NCBI RefSeq assembly: GCF_947623445.1
Contig: NC_135243.1
Location: forward strand, 19,414,479 to 19,478,478
Source: Clavelina lepadiformis
Lineage: Eukaryota > Chordata > Ascidiacea > Aplousobranchia > Clavelinidae
DNA length: 64,000 bases
Direction of reading: 5' to 3'
This document shows positions 47,601-60,947 of this stretch, piece after piece; position 1 is the first letter of the stretch; each line of letters begins with the position of its first letter. The notes under the pieces were generated by a model that was given only the letters and a program-made list of their open reading frames with translations, had not been told where the DNA came from and searched no databases. The translations under genes and the position numbers were made by a program.

Positions 47601-50600
47601 TCTGGAAGCGGTCAGTATTCTTCTCAGTGATCGTCACAGTCCATTTATTTGTCTCATCGCTGTCGACTCTAGAGTAGCTGTTAGCTGCTTCGAGGAAGAA
47701 ACCGAGGAAAATTCAAAAACCAACGGATACGAATATTTGAAAAAGATAATAAATTTACCTTTTTGTTTGCCAGAAGTGAGTTAGAGAAGTTTAATAAACA
47801 CCTCGGTACAACCGTGAACTGAAATGAAAAAATATGTTTGTTTATTTATTCTTATTTTGCTGTTTTCTAGATAGATACCGGAGACAAAATTCAGTTCCTG
47901 GCTGGATTAATGGACTAAGCAGATGACACGAAAGATATCGTAGCTTATAAGACCGTTTTGGAGGAAGGTATAGTACGCTTACAAAAGCTGTTGGTAATAT
48001 TCACATAATAAGAAGTGTTTTCTAAACTGTTATGATGTAGTGTTTCAATTGTCTGTAACTAATTTGCGATTTGTTGGGTGTATAATGCTTTTCTTATCAC
48101 TCAAAATTGCCGATACGTTTTTTGTAAGCACAAGCGTATTTTTATGTCAGATATTTTAGATCAGAGAAATGACGCCATGGCTCCAAGTACGCGGGAATTA
48201 CCTAACGTTATTTTTCGGCGACAAGACGATATAGTCGTCTTAGAATCAAGAAAACAAGACCACGTAAGTGCCTGTGTCAGTGATAACCACTGATGTCTAA
48301 TTGTCTAGTTTTAAACTATTCGTTTTTAAATATTCAAACAACAGAAACAGTTTAGATGGTTTGTATTTAGCTAATACATTTCAATGTTACACTTTTATAT
48401 GCATATTTAATGTCAAGTGGGACGCATTGAAAGTTCAAAGGCACATAGATGTAATCCAATGTCCAGAACCTACGTCGTCAAAACAAGAACTTAAGCGTAT
48501 TGACCGAATACAAGGTAAACACAATACATCAGTTTTTCAATTCATTATTTTTTTGCAAGACGGACACACATAAACCATAAAAAACAGAAAGTATATCTAT
48601 TAAGTGGTTGCTCAAACCAATTATTAATCTACTCAAGGAAAATTACTACTGTACAATGTTTATAAGCACGGTCGTACGGCACGTTGGTCGCCTGTACATG
48701 ACAGAATTGTTTCACGTTATTGTGGTTTCTTGTGTATACTTTCTGCGCATACCGTTACCGTAATATATGTCACACATGCAACCATTAAAACATAATTGCT
48801 CTTCATTTGTTAACTTTTGTGTAACTTTAAATCATTAAATTATTCTTAAGTTTTTTCAATTCTAACAAAGATAATTTGTGACGTAGATGAACAGTCGTGG
48901 CTGGACGAAAATGTTGCATTCAAGGGTAACGAGGAAACCGAGAATGATCAGGATATCGGTGAATTCAGAAATATTAAGTCTGGATCTAATTCATCTCTTT
49001 CGTCATATAAACCTGAATTGAAAGGTGCTATGTCAGACCCAAGTGCTACGTTCACACGATTACCATCGTCTAACTCGTGGTCCCGAGACACAATGACATT
49101 GTCGACTACTTCAACGCCGCCACCCTCATCACCTGTCCAAAAGTCACCGTCAGTTTCAGGATCTTCTACAACGAAACCTAAAACACCTATTTCGGATTCC
49201 TTGCCAACCCCAACAGAACCAATCATAACACATGGATCGTCACTCTCAGGTACACTCTCCATTCAAAATTCCACTTCTAGTCCAGTAATTTCTTTGGCTT
49301 CAACGATCGCTGGCAAAAAGACTGTTCATGGTGATGTTCTATTAAGTGCCCTGAATACAATTTCCAACAGCTACAACCAACAGGAAGTCGCTAAAGCTCC
49401 GATCAATTTCCATCGATTTCTCTTCACATGCAGGTAAGATTTTCTTGATGCAGTTACAGTTAATTTTGAAAATACAAGCGCCTTGCACTAAGAACGAGCG
49501 ACGCAGCATATACTGTTTTATACTAAGCCACACATCCGCTGATACTAACTCGCATTATACTAGCATTTGATGTTGCAGTAATCCTTATTAAACCACAGAT
49601 CTGTAAACTTTAATATTGTATAATCGCCATTATGTTTATGACTTGAAGGGATTTCATGTTGGAAAACAGAATGGTTGTAGAACACCTTCACAGAAATCCA
49701 AGAAATATCAAACGAATATTTAACGTCATATCCGTGACTGCTTCCATCATCCAATGTCATCAACGCAGGGTGAGTGACAAGGATATATTTCTGCTGTAAA
49801 GGTCATTCAAGGTCATTTTATCAGTTTTCTCTTTGGATTTCAGAGAGAAAAAGAGAATTTTCTCCGTCAGATATCGGAAGGAGAACATAGCGGAATATCT
49901 GCAGATCACGAAGAAGATGAACAAAAACAACAAATTTTAGGTTAACGTTTTCCATATGCTTTCGAATCAATATTCATTTCATCAATATTGATAAAAATAC
50001 TGTACTTGTAATTAATAATAATACTGATCAAAATACTGTAATTCTCGGAATTACTACACGCAAATGCTTTTGTCGTTTATCATATTGACAAACTACAGAA
50101 GCCCGAAATGTGTATCTGGCCCAAGACGTTGTTCTCTGGGTGATACTTGCAGATCAGTGGCCCTACAGAACTAGCTACCTCCTTCAAGTCATAGAAGATG
50201 CCGATCAAAGGACTGCTGCTGGCAGAAGAAGCCAGCAGATAATTGATAGCACTCCCTTGATTGATATATACATGTACGTTGCAACAAATAAATATTAAGA
50301 CAACACTGTTTTTACAGTAAGCTTACATAATCATTTATTACTTTTACTAGTGGTACATTCAAAGTTTTTTGCAGGACCGTCTGTGACGAACTGAAAAGCT
50401 CTGATTCTTCTTGCAACCTTCTGTCTCTAGATGGTGACCCAGATATTCTCTACAGCTATTTAGTTAACCTAAAAGAGAAAAATCGGTTGAACAAGTCAAG
50501 GGTGAAAGAACTTCTTAAATATACAGTCAATCTCGATTACAGTTTGAAACAGGACATTTCGCATGAACGTGGAATGAACGACATGGCAAACCTGACAAAG

Positions 50601-51194
50601 AGTAAACTGCACAAACAACACAAAGCAGACTCTATAAGATCTCTCAATTTGTTTCAGTCAAACAACGTTCAACAACCTCCGGTTGTGAAGTTTGTAGAAT
50701 CCTGCTTCAGGTGCAAACAGTTACCTCAAGATTGCAGGTGTTTTGAAGAGTTAGAAAAACGAATTGGCTTCTTGCAAGCGTATCTCCCAACCTGCTACCG
50801 CTGTAAACGCATCGAAGAAGAATGCTGCTGCATGCGTGAATTTCTCATTCAAATCAGCAATCTCTATGAGGTTATGAGAGAACATCAATGTAAAATTGAC
50901 TTCATTGGGGAAGATTCACCCTGTGGTTTTTGTCGTAAAGGCAAAAGTGAAGAATGTGTTTGCAATGATGAATGGCATAGAATGCGAGACTACATCACCA
51001 GCCTAAAAGGAAACCATTTGGCAGAATCTGACAAAATCTGTTACATTTGTGGAAATTTACGAGCCGAATGTTTTTGTCAGGCTTACTCAGAACGATTCTA
51101 TATGTACGTCAAAGAAACCCTAACGGTTGTTGCACAGAAAGACAATGCCGACTATTTAAGCTCATTCTGTATAGATACAAGTTGTTGGGGCTAA
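44622..51194 (+). pseudogene. KAP-family P-loop NTPase with Cys tail, decaying second copy
   Basis: Same 15-exon layout: 44622-44673, 44743-44904, 45300-45780, 45902-46529, 46610-46801, 46915-47021, 47590-47775, 47871-47967, 48151-48263, 48418-48514, 48887-49433, 49649-49769, 49844-49940, 50099-50273 and 50375-51194. Exons 1-5 are nearly identical to the first copy. Exon 6 (Walker B) is 107 nt instead of 105: an extra TA after CACACCATA shifts the frame and brings a stop before VITIDDLDRIP. Exon 8 has TAA where the first copy has GAA (LMDE to LMD-stop). Exons 9-11 are strongly diverged; the Ser/Thr/Pro linker is 547 nt against 385. Exons 12-15 remain open, and all four C-x2-C..C-x-C modules are kept, though the final CWRC is CWG. 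The 5' part could still make a four-TM protein without Walker B. Confidence 0.82.
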
Positions 51195-51389
51195 GTGAAA
51201 CGAGTGATGGTAATTTGCTATAGCAAAAAGTTTCAGATAATATTTCAACCAAGAGTTGTCTAGTATTGCTTGGAACCTGAAAAATAATCGATAAAAATTA
51301 ACTTTGTTTTGAAACATAATGTTTGAAAAGCGATTGCATAACCAAAATTGTTAAAAATGTTCGTCATTGTAAGTACTGCTGAGATTATT

Positions 51390-51840
51390 TTAGATTCGCC
51401 GGGTAACTAGATCTCTACTTTTCATCAAAATCTGTAAATGTTTAAGTAATAATGTCTGATAGATGTCTTCATACAAGGTCTGGGCATTTCTTCCCATGCT
51501 CTTTAGGCTTATGTTTGAGCCACGTTGAATGGCATTGAACAAGTTTTCCAACTGATCTTCATCGAAAGGTCTTCCAATATTTGGAATCGCTATGGGTGAA
51601 GAAGTTCGCTTAGGCTCATGACTGCAGATATTGTGACCTGCCACTGGGCATACCAATGAAGAAACTGAAGATTGGTTTGAGAGGAAACTGCTGGTAGATT
51701 GTAGTAAAATGATTTGGCTGCGTGTTGCTGTCTGTGTAAAGACGCACGTTGTGTGACAGCAAATACAACTGCAAGTGATTTCACAACTTCTCTGTCCGGG
51801 TTGCATCGAGTCATGCAGTAAATCGTTGCAGGGAGAGCAA
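51390..51840 (-). CDS. Unidentified Cys-rich exon, possible last exon of a small gene
   Basis: A minus-strand frame of at least 138 codons ends at 51390. It begins with a Cys-dense part (CEITCSCICCHTTC), then Ser-rich, then ends in a helical stretch (EDQLENLFNAIQRGSN, TLLLKHLQILMKSRD). An acceptor-like CTCAAG precedes it near 51840. A second frame is open over the first 75 codons, so the reading frame of the 5' part is not certain. A short upstream minus-strand run MRQLVVQAGSLDLQLFEQQL near 52830-52760 might be another exon, but it hits a stop before its donor. I do not recognise the family. Confidence 0.35.
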
Positions 51841-54264
51841 CCTTGAGGTCACCGATCTAAGGTCTAACACCGATACAAATGAAAGTTGCAACGGTAAAAA
51901 ACAGAACCGTTTAGCTCTACAACCGGTGCATTAATATATAATCTAATACAGCACAACTGGGCCTATTTAAGTTAAACAAGGCTATATAGGCATGGACATA
52001 ATTAAACGCAAAACTTAAATAAACGCTACTGCAAAATCAAGATATCTACAGTCTACAGTACACACTAACACTTGCAACTAACTTGAGCAGCAAGATAAAA
52101 TGAAAACGTGTAAAATTGCAGGGACGTGTATCTAACGGTGCGGAATTGCTAATTAAGTAGGATGCCAGTTAACCGGCCTAAAGCAAAACAATTAAAATTC
52201 CCGCGAGAAGGGAAGATTTTCCAATGGAAATAATGAATTTAGTCGGAATGCGCAAGACGCCACTTATGACAGTGTCGATGTGGTTCTGGTTGTGTGTGCT
52301 GCGCCACAAGGAAGGTGCGCATTGCTCATCCTTTGAAGGGTAATGCTCGAGGGGTGTGTGGATTTCAAAAAGGGGTCAATTTTTTTCTTTATTTCTTTAT
52401 GTATAGTAAAATTACTAAAAATGCAATTAGTTAAAAATCTGAAATCTGAAATTTTGCATGTGGGTTGCATGATACTTTCTCGCATTCGAATAATGCAAAA
52501 ATTACATATCTATATTTTCCGTTATAGGCCCAAATCAAAAGTGCATTTTTCAACCTAAAAGCGCACCATTCCTACTTTTTCGTGCCATTTGCTATCCAAG
52601 TTTTCATTCCAGTCGACCTGAAACTTTGAAACGTACTAACTATTTGGGGAGTTCCTAAGCTAAAAACACCAACCATGCTGCACTCTGATTTATTTAAAAA
52701 TATTTGTCTTAACCCTACATAAAAGTCTAACAAAACCAGAGAAATCTTACTTTTTTCAAGCATACAGTTCCAAGAGCTGTTGTTCGAAGAGTTGCAGGTC
52801 CAACGACCCAGCTTGAACAACCAATTGTCTCATCAAGGTGTCCCAAGGGTTACAAAAGATGAACAGTTATTATTCCATAACATATTACACGTCAGTAACT
52901 AGTTTATGCGTTACTGTATTGCCAAACGCATTGGCCATATGTACTTTACACTATTTCAAAACATGACCAGACGTTTGGTTCTACATTTTACTTGTTGTGC
53001 AGCACAATAAGACCGTAGTCGGGGTAAATAATTTTTTACAGAGGCAAACAGGTCAAGTAAGTCTTTGGTTAAGTGTGCTGTTAAATATGGTTTAACAATA
53101 TAAATGTTTTGTGCCAGAATTATAGAAAACTTGCAAAAGTAATAGGCCTAAGTGCTTCGTTTGCCTCAATGTAGCTACGGCCGGGCTATATTGCAGCGAA
53201 TGAAAAGTTTTTTGAAATTTAGATGAAAACTGGCTGTTGTATAGCTTTCTTTGTATAACTTCTGTTATGAACCGCAATTCTAAAAAATAAATAACTAGAC
53301 TATATTTTCGAATCTTTGTTGTGGGATCGGCAGACTTTAAAATTTATGCAACGCTATCAGTGGGGCTTCACAGCCATCAGACAACAACATTAAGCGACAT
53401 ACAAAATATAAAAACCTGAAAACAGCAAAACGTGAAAACATTTTACATCAACAATAAAATCAAGATTTAAAACGTTACAATACAAAAGCACAGTGGGAAA
53501 AATACGTTTTTAGTAATCTTTACAAGAAGTTAAGGTTTTTGGTATCACGCACATCTTGCTGTATAGGTGGTTCCAAGCCATGGTAGCTGACATGTATAGC
53601 GTACTGTTGCTGTAAACGACACGAAAACATCTTACTCATGAAAAATGAACTGATGAACTATAAACCAGTCATTAACGCAAAGGATTGAACGTCTATTATA
53701 AGATATATATATATATATATATATTATATCTGTCATGCTTCTTTCAGGTCAAGAGTTCGGAAATAACATTAAGGTTTACAACTGTAACGAGCGTCGTGTA
53801 GTCAACGTTTTATGCAAAAGGTCGTCTTCTCCAAGTAAACTGAAACGTGTTTAATATCATGTAATTATTCATACTTGTTAGTGCACGATCTGATCTTATC
53901 ACCTGAGCTCGTATCGAAGTCATCATATAAAGTGATTAATATAGTAAAGTTACTACATAAAATATGCTTCTTCATTTATGCGTGTTTAGTAATAATCTTA
54001 TCATGCACAAATTGGTTTATCATCAGAGATGCATTGATATGTTGTGTTAAAACAAGGTTTTTGGAATTAGAGCATACAGCACGTTTTGCATAGCAAAATT
54101 ATATTTCTCAAACAATTTTTCACACTGAAATAAAATGCTATTTTTTATATCGAGTGAAAAATATTAGTTTATTTAAAAAGGTGACATTGTAAGAAATAAG
54201 CAAGTCATACAAATTTATTTGTAGGTTTAATCAAAATTCAAATGTTAACTTATAGGTGAGAGAT
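51841..54264. other. Intergenic stretch
   Basis: Contains an (AT)n microsatellite at about 53705-53728 and otherwise only short non-conserved frames. The bases TTAACTTATAG at about 54245-54255, just before the receptor start codon, look like a splice acceptor. That would fit an upstream non-coding exon or trans-spliced leader site. Confidence 0.45.
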
Positions 54265-57200
54265 ATGAAGTGTGACATTTTGTTGCTTGCTTTGTTTGTT
54301 ACTTCATTGCAAGTGCGTTCAAAGAAAATTGACTTCAATGACCTTTGGCAAGGATTAGACAGGAATCTTCAAGAGTTTTTGCTGAAAATAAAACCCAACA
54401 TTTCGCAAGCTGATTTGGTGGACGCACTACGTAAGTATTTTCGGCAAATATTTCGCAAAAATCAACATATCACCTACTACACTATACTGAGCATAATTGT
54501 TTAAAATGTAACGGCCAAACTATAAAACTGGCAAAGGAAATTGAAACCAAGCTTTGTATACGCAATTTCACAGTTATTTATTTCTAAATTAAAAGTCTAT
54601 AGAAGTTATTTGTAGGACTATTACTAAGTTATTACAGATGTTGTCGGTTGCGACAATAACATCACGCTATAACTGGATATAGTGTGAATAGAATTAAGTC
54701 ACTACAAATAAAACCATAATTCGATTAAAACTTGAAACGATTGAACAAGTGTAAGCAAAACGTCTGACGTCATACCTTTGTCTGGCGAGAATATAATATT
54801 TCAGCAAATGGTTTTTTGGTGGTTCTGGTGCGATGATAATTTGTTATGACGATTAAAGTTATAGATTAAGCTAGTAGGCTGTAGCGTCATTTTATTTCTG
54901 CTTCAAAGCAAGTCACTTATATGTTGTTGCTAAATTTAACTAGGACTTAATTAATTTTATAATTGTTTCAAATTTTTTTTCTATAAACCTATATTTAATT
55001 TTTAACTCGGCAATACTGTGTAAAGTTTGTATGGCTTACCTTGTATGTATATCTAAAGCTCGCATTTGACTTAAACTGTATTGCGCGGTAAATTTGGTAA
55101 CGTATAGATGTAACATGATTTATTCACTTTCCAGAAAGAGCGGTTGTTTATATATCTTTTATTTTTATTTAAATAATGTTGCAAAATTATTAACATTGGT
55201 ATCACCATTTAAGAAGTTGCAATTACGGCTCGCTTGAAGATTTATTGGGGACCATAAGTTCTAATATCGTAATACCGAAATGTCAACTGTCGGAATTCAA
55301 ATGTAATTGTCCATCTTTTAATGAAGACTTACTTGAATGCATTCCGTGGAGATTTGTTTGTGATGGATGGACTGACTGTAGCAATGGAATCGATGAATTT
55401 CATTGTATTTGTCCACCTGGGTATTTTCAATGCAACGACTGCCATCGTGGCGGTGCAAATTGTCTTGATAAGAAATCTCCGTATGAATGTATAAATGAAA
55501 GCAAAATAGACGATGATTACCAAGAATGCTGGAACCGAAGAGATGAAACAACAGTCCGGTTTATTGAAGACAAATGGAAGTGTGACAATGGCCAGTACAT
55601 CTTTCCATCATTCTTATGCGACGGACTAGACAGCTGTGGCGATGGAAGCGATGAGCTTAATTGTTCCGAAATAATTTGTCCTTCTTGGTCACCACATAGA
55701 TGTGATTGTAACATGGAAGGAAACAACACTTGCAAACACAGATTTCCTTGCTACGGCGACACAGGTGTGCTTTCAAATACACATTTATCTCATACCTAAA
55801 ACAATGAAACGTGAACATGTACTTCTAGTTAAAGTTAGTAAGCAGCAGCTTCTTTTATTGACATAACCTTGACTAGGAAAACACCTTGTGAGAGTATATC
55901 TCCACCAAGATATCAAAATATTTTTGTAAGCGGAGTTTCACGAAGTGTTTTTCTGTAATCCTTTATTAATGTATTAGACAGTTCAACAGTATATTGCAAT
56001 GACTGTCTTATATCGTATACACAAATCATAACTGTCAGTTTTAACCAACATAACTATTTTTCCATACGCATCCCTTCTTTCTTTAAAATGATAAGTTGCC
56101 TGGCCTGATCTTTATAAAATAAAGATTTTGTAACGTCTTTCTAGGTCTGAACATATTCAACAATTACTTGAAGCGCCTTATATTAAAAAACGGGTCATAA
56201 TTATAATACTACGCCATTTTCTTGCCGATAAAGTGATAAACGAAGTTAAGGTGTGTACTAGTTGCGTTGCACTTAGATTAAGTGCTTAACTCAAACACGG
56301 ACCCTTTCGGAAACCATTTTGTACTAACTCTTAAAAGTCATCCTTGGACCTCTTGCATCTACAATTTATGTATAAGCCTTAACAATACAAGTATTTTTGT
56401 AGAACGATGCGATGGAATTGATTGGTGTGAAGTTCACACAGATCAAAAGAATTGCTCAGCTAGTCCAAGCAGTCTTCCAACTCCTTGCAACTGCAATCAG
56501 CTTGACAACTACACATGTAAAGGTGTTGGACCAACATGTTTCATTGAACTCGGTACAATACTAATTACAGCAAAGGTTAAAGTTCGCCCAAGGTTCTTGT
56601 TTCGATCAAATTCTGCAAAAATCTGTCAGATTTATAAATTAACACATGTACTTATGCATGACTACAAAACAACAGTGGGTATGACTTCAACGTGGCAGTT
56701 GTATTTTTTTCTATAGTCAGATGCAACGGCGGCGTTGACTGCACAGATGGTTCCGACGAAATAAATTGTACTTGTACTGAAAACACTTTCAAATGTTCTT
56801 GTGTCGGACTCACTTGTAATGTGCAGGAAGGATGTATTGAGATGGAAAATGTCAACGATGGAAAGCTTGATTGCAAGGATGCTAGTGATGAATTTTATGT
56901 AAAAGCTTACAAACGAGTGCAATGCGGTCCCTGCGATATGACAATAATTCGATTGGATGAATCATCTAATTGTCGCTCACCATGGTGTGACAAAACTACC
57001 TGTTACGAAGTTCCCAGCTTAGAATGCTCACTTGAAACTATTGAACAATGCAACTCAACAGATGTTTTATGCACATCGTTTTGCCCAGAAAATAGCTTGG
57101 ACTGTAACAATATCCTACAATGTTCCGATCAAACAGAGATTCTGAATTACAACTTTTGTGATGGAAGTATTGACTGCATGGATGGCAGTGACAATGTCAT

Positions 57201-59010
57201 TAGTGGATTTGGTTTTAAATGCACCTCGAAAGTATCACCAGTGTCTTGTGTTATTCCGCAATGGAATCTTTACGATAACATTCCTCAATGCTTTGATAAG
57301 TCCGACTTATGCTTCAGTGCAGATGGCTCTTTTAATTGCTTCAAATGTCTCGACAATCGTTTGATTATATCACCTAAGCAACTATGTGATGGTGTAATTG
57401 ATTGCTACGATCTCTCCGATGAATGTCTTTGTGAGACTCCAACTTTGACAGAGTGCTTTGATATGTTTCAAACATCTGATCAGTCTGGGCAATCATGCGG
57501 TTTGAGTAAGAAAAATATTTTGATCCAAGATATTTCAAATACATTATGCTCCAACGCATCATGTACCATTAAAAAACCGAAAGTGAACGAAACAGAACTG
57601 ATAGTATGCCGTACAAAATGGGGGACTTCATATGCTAAAAAATGCGACGGAAGACCAGAATGCATCGATTTTATCGACGAATGTTTGTCATGTTCAAATC
57701 TTCCAGCATTCTGTAACGACACCTGTCGTTCGTTCTTTCCCATGGAAGATCGTTATTGCGATGGCTTCATAGATGAGGCATGGCATCACTTGAACAATTC
57801 AAACTGTCCTCTAGGTTTTGATGAACGAAATTGTTCAAAGATATTTAAATGCCAAGCAGGAAGAAAGATCAATATAGACATAATGCAAAAATGCAATGGC
57901 ATAGAAGACTGCAATGACGGATCTGATGAAACTGGGTGTGATGATAGACATTACTGTCTAACTACGCAGGGACTCATTTCTGTTCCTAATATCTACAAGT
58001 TGGACGGTAAACGAGACTGCATAGATGGAACGGACGAATTCAAGCTGGGTGTGTTTTCATCAAGTACAAATTTGATCGACAGTGTTGGGCTTTGTGTTTG
58101 GTTTTGGATCGTTCTTGTAGTGATATTGGTCGGAAATACATACGTCATAATCTTTTCTGTCAAAGACTTGCAGTCAAAGGAACTGGGCGATGGAGCCAAA
58201 TGCAATAAAATGCTTATTCTTAACCTTTCAATATCTGACTTACTTATGGGAATTTATTTGCTTATAGTAATGACAAAGGCTTGGGAGTTTAGCGGAGCTT
58301 ATGCAAAATATGACGTTCAATGGCGTGTGAGTATGCTTTGTTCTATAGCAGGTAGCCTGTGTTTGGTATCAAGCCAAACATCTTGCTTCATCATGGTAAT
58401 TCTCACCGCTCTCCGCATGTACAGCGTATTTTATCCTTTTAAAGCTCGTCACCTATCAGTGAAAGTTTGGGTCTCAGCAGCATTTGCAGCCTGGGTTGTT
58501 TCTCTTGTTATTGCTGTTATGTCCAATACCATTCACTACTTCAGACATGCTGTTATATTCCCTAATCCTTTCTCAACATCTGATACCGTAAAACATGATG
58601 ACGTCATATCGTTTGCTTGTCGCGTGGCCAGTATCACCAATACAGCGATGAATCAAAGCAGTAATACATGGAAAGAATCACAAGCTATTCTAAGAGCACA
58701 GTTCAGGCAATATCCTATTCGAGGTGAAATGGGTTACTACAGAACTATAAGCGTGTGCATGCCCAGGTTATTCGTTACACCCAGCGATGGTTTCAAAGTA
58801 TTTTCGACCACGGTGATTTCAATTAATTTGTTTTCTTTTCTGTTTGTGGGTTTTGGTTTCATCTCAATCTACAAAAAATCATCAAAAAGGCCATCTCAAA
58901 GCGCAAAGGCCAAAGAGGAAAAGTTAAAAATGCGCAATAGAGTTTTCCGGATTATAATATCCGATTTACTCTGCTGGTTGCCAATTTGTATCATGGCGTT
59001 TCTGAGTTGA
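54265..59010 (+). CDS. LDL-A repeat receptor with relaxin-receptor-like 7TM part, ends inside TM6
   Basis: Four exons: 54265-54430, 55240-55764, 56403-56552 and 56717-59010; 1044 aa, phases consistent. The first exon encodes a signal peptide. About ten LDL receptor class A modules follow, some degenerate, with the calcium-cage pattern CDGxxDCxDGSDE..C (for example CDGLDSCGDGSDELNC, CNGGVDCTDGSDEINC, CNGIEDCNDGSDETGC). The membrane part starts near residue 736: TM1 FWIVLVVILVGNTYVII, TM2 LNLSISDLLMGIYLL, which is the signature of relaxin/LGR receptors, TM3 to TM5, then TM6 RIIISDLLCWLPICIMAF. The frame stops right there, so TM7 and the tail are missing from this exon. No leucine-rich repeats lie between the LDL-A array and TM1, unlike RXFP1/2 or GRL101. 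Loss of TM7 could mean a further exon I could not find, or a truncated receptor. AATAAA lies at 59091-59096. Confidence 0.85.
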
Positions 59011-59096
59011 GGGAATTGTGCGGAAAGTTCATCGAGCAGATAAACCTTCAAAGAAGGCGAACATAGAACTCAGAGTTTGTGATGATAGAAAATAAA

Positions 59097-60947
59097 TGTA
59101 AAGGCTATGAAACCTATGACTGTCTGAATGTAAGACTAAACATTGTCAACTGCACTTTTGACTATGAAAAATCAGTCGCTACCATTTTTATATAAAAAGT
59201 CCAATATTTAATTATATAAAGGTAAAAGATACGAAATTGTGACAAATGTACTTGTGATCTATGTTGTTATACCCTTCAGAAACTGCATGATGCTTAATTT
59301 TAGTTAGCCAAAACGACCGCAACCCTGTTTCTAAAATGAGATTTGTGAACCTTACAGTCTGTTTGGTTGCTCCATTGTCAAGTAAAACTCTTTAGTGACG
59401 TCCAGGAATTCGACATCATATCGGTCATTATTTGAAATACTGTACTTTTGATTTCAAACCATTTGTTTATTAAAACATTGTTTAACGCTATTTAGAATGT
59501 TTAATGCTCAATTCGATTTCATTCTGCACTAAAATCCAGTAATTTATAATGGCTATCGAATAATGTAGCAAAAGTTTTGTTCCTTGCAAATTCCTCACGC
59601 TTTATTGTTTGATGCGTTTAATTTAACTACAAGCACAAAACCGACTGTGATTCCGCGTGCCCTGTAAATAGGCCTATATGTCTATATGTCGTTGTATATT
59701 TATAGCCGTACGAAATATACTTTTGCATAACCGGTTCCTTGTTTAGTTTTTTTTTCATCAAAACAAGAACTTATAGTTATGGATTACCTGGTTAGGTTTT
59801 CAAATATTTCTTTCAAGTTCAATTGTGGATTAATTATCTGTTAAATCACCCTTAAATCATTGCCATCCGTTGCAAATCAGGATTCTTGTAAATAAATTCA
59901 TTAAAATTGGTGTAAATATATATAATTTATGTTATTTTAATTCAAATAAATTTTGAATAATAATTAATGATTAATAATAATCAACTAATTTAAAATAATT
60001 AATAAAAAATTATGCAAATTTAAATCAATTCCAACTAATTTATATATAATTATAAAACGTTTTTAAAATCAAAAAACCTTGAAGAAAACTCGACTGGAAT
60101 ATTTGAAAACGAAGAAAAGTTCGGTTTATTCCAATAAGTACTCTTCATACCTGTTCATGCAGCATCTTCGCTGTTAATATAAGGAACACCTCTTGGACCA
60201 TCTCTTTCTTGGGTTTTTAAAAACTGATTTCAGCGTAACCAACTCTATAGCCTATATACGATATAAAATAAAGTTAATACTGTTTAAAATCAATTTAAAA
60301 GCAGTAAGTACACAAAAAATATATTTACATTTCGGTAACTTAGGTTTGCAACATTTAGTTTTGATAATTAATCGTATAATGTCATAACATGCCAGTAACT
60401 CACAATATTTTAACGCCAAACTGGTTTGAAATCTTCATTAATCGGTAGCTTTTTCTTATCGGCAAAGTTCTTTTTTATACCGATTAATCTGTATTGATCG
60501 ATTTGGCTTGGCCGATAAGAAAGATGAATATTTAGACAATTACTAAAATTTCTTTAAATTTAACTGATATATCTTAAACAACAACTTCAATAATAACAAA
60601 ATAAACTACTGTAGTTTAGTTTGGATTTAATAATGTGACTCCTCATAAATGGAATTTTCCGATATTGCATTGCCGATAAATGTCCGATATTTATCAGTAT
60701 ATCCATTTATGTAAAGTAAATTTTTTTTTCGTAAGGGTTGATTTAGAGATTTGCACAAATAGGCTACATACACTTTTTTTGCAATGTTTTTTTTCTGCTA
60801 AGTGCTTGTAATTTTTCAAGTGTCCACATCAAATTTTTACGAATAAATTTACTCCTCTCATGGGCTATTATCCCGCAATGCGTGCACGTGCAAGATTACT
60901 TAAACGTTGGTTGTGTTGTTTGTAAATGAATTGTGTTTCTAGGTTGA
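59097..60947. other. Intergenic AT-rich stretch
   Basis: Very AT-rich from 59890 to 60060 (runs of TTAATTA type). Near 60441-60525 CTTTTTCTTATCGGC and GCCGATAAGAAAGA form an inverted pair about 55 bp apart, and TATCGG/CCGATA words recur to 60700. This may be a worn inverted-repeat element without clear ends. No gene seen. Confidence 0.4.

Noticed and set aside
55318-57743. Several 60-87 codon minus-strand frames in the receptor gene
   Set aside because: Antisense shadows of the Cys-rich LDL-A exons.
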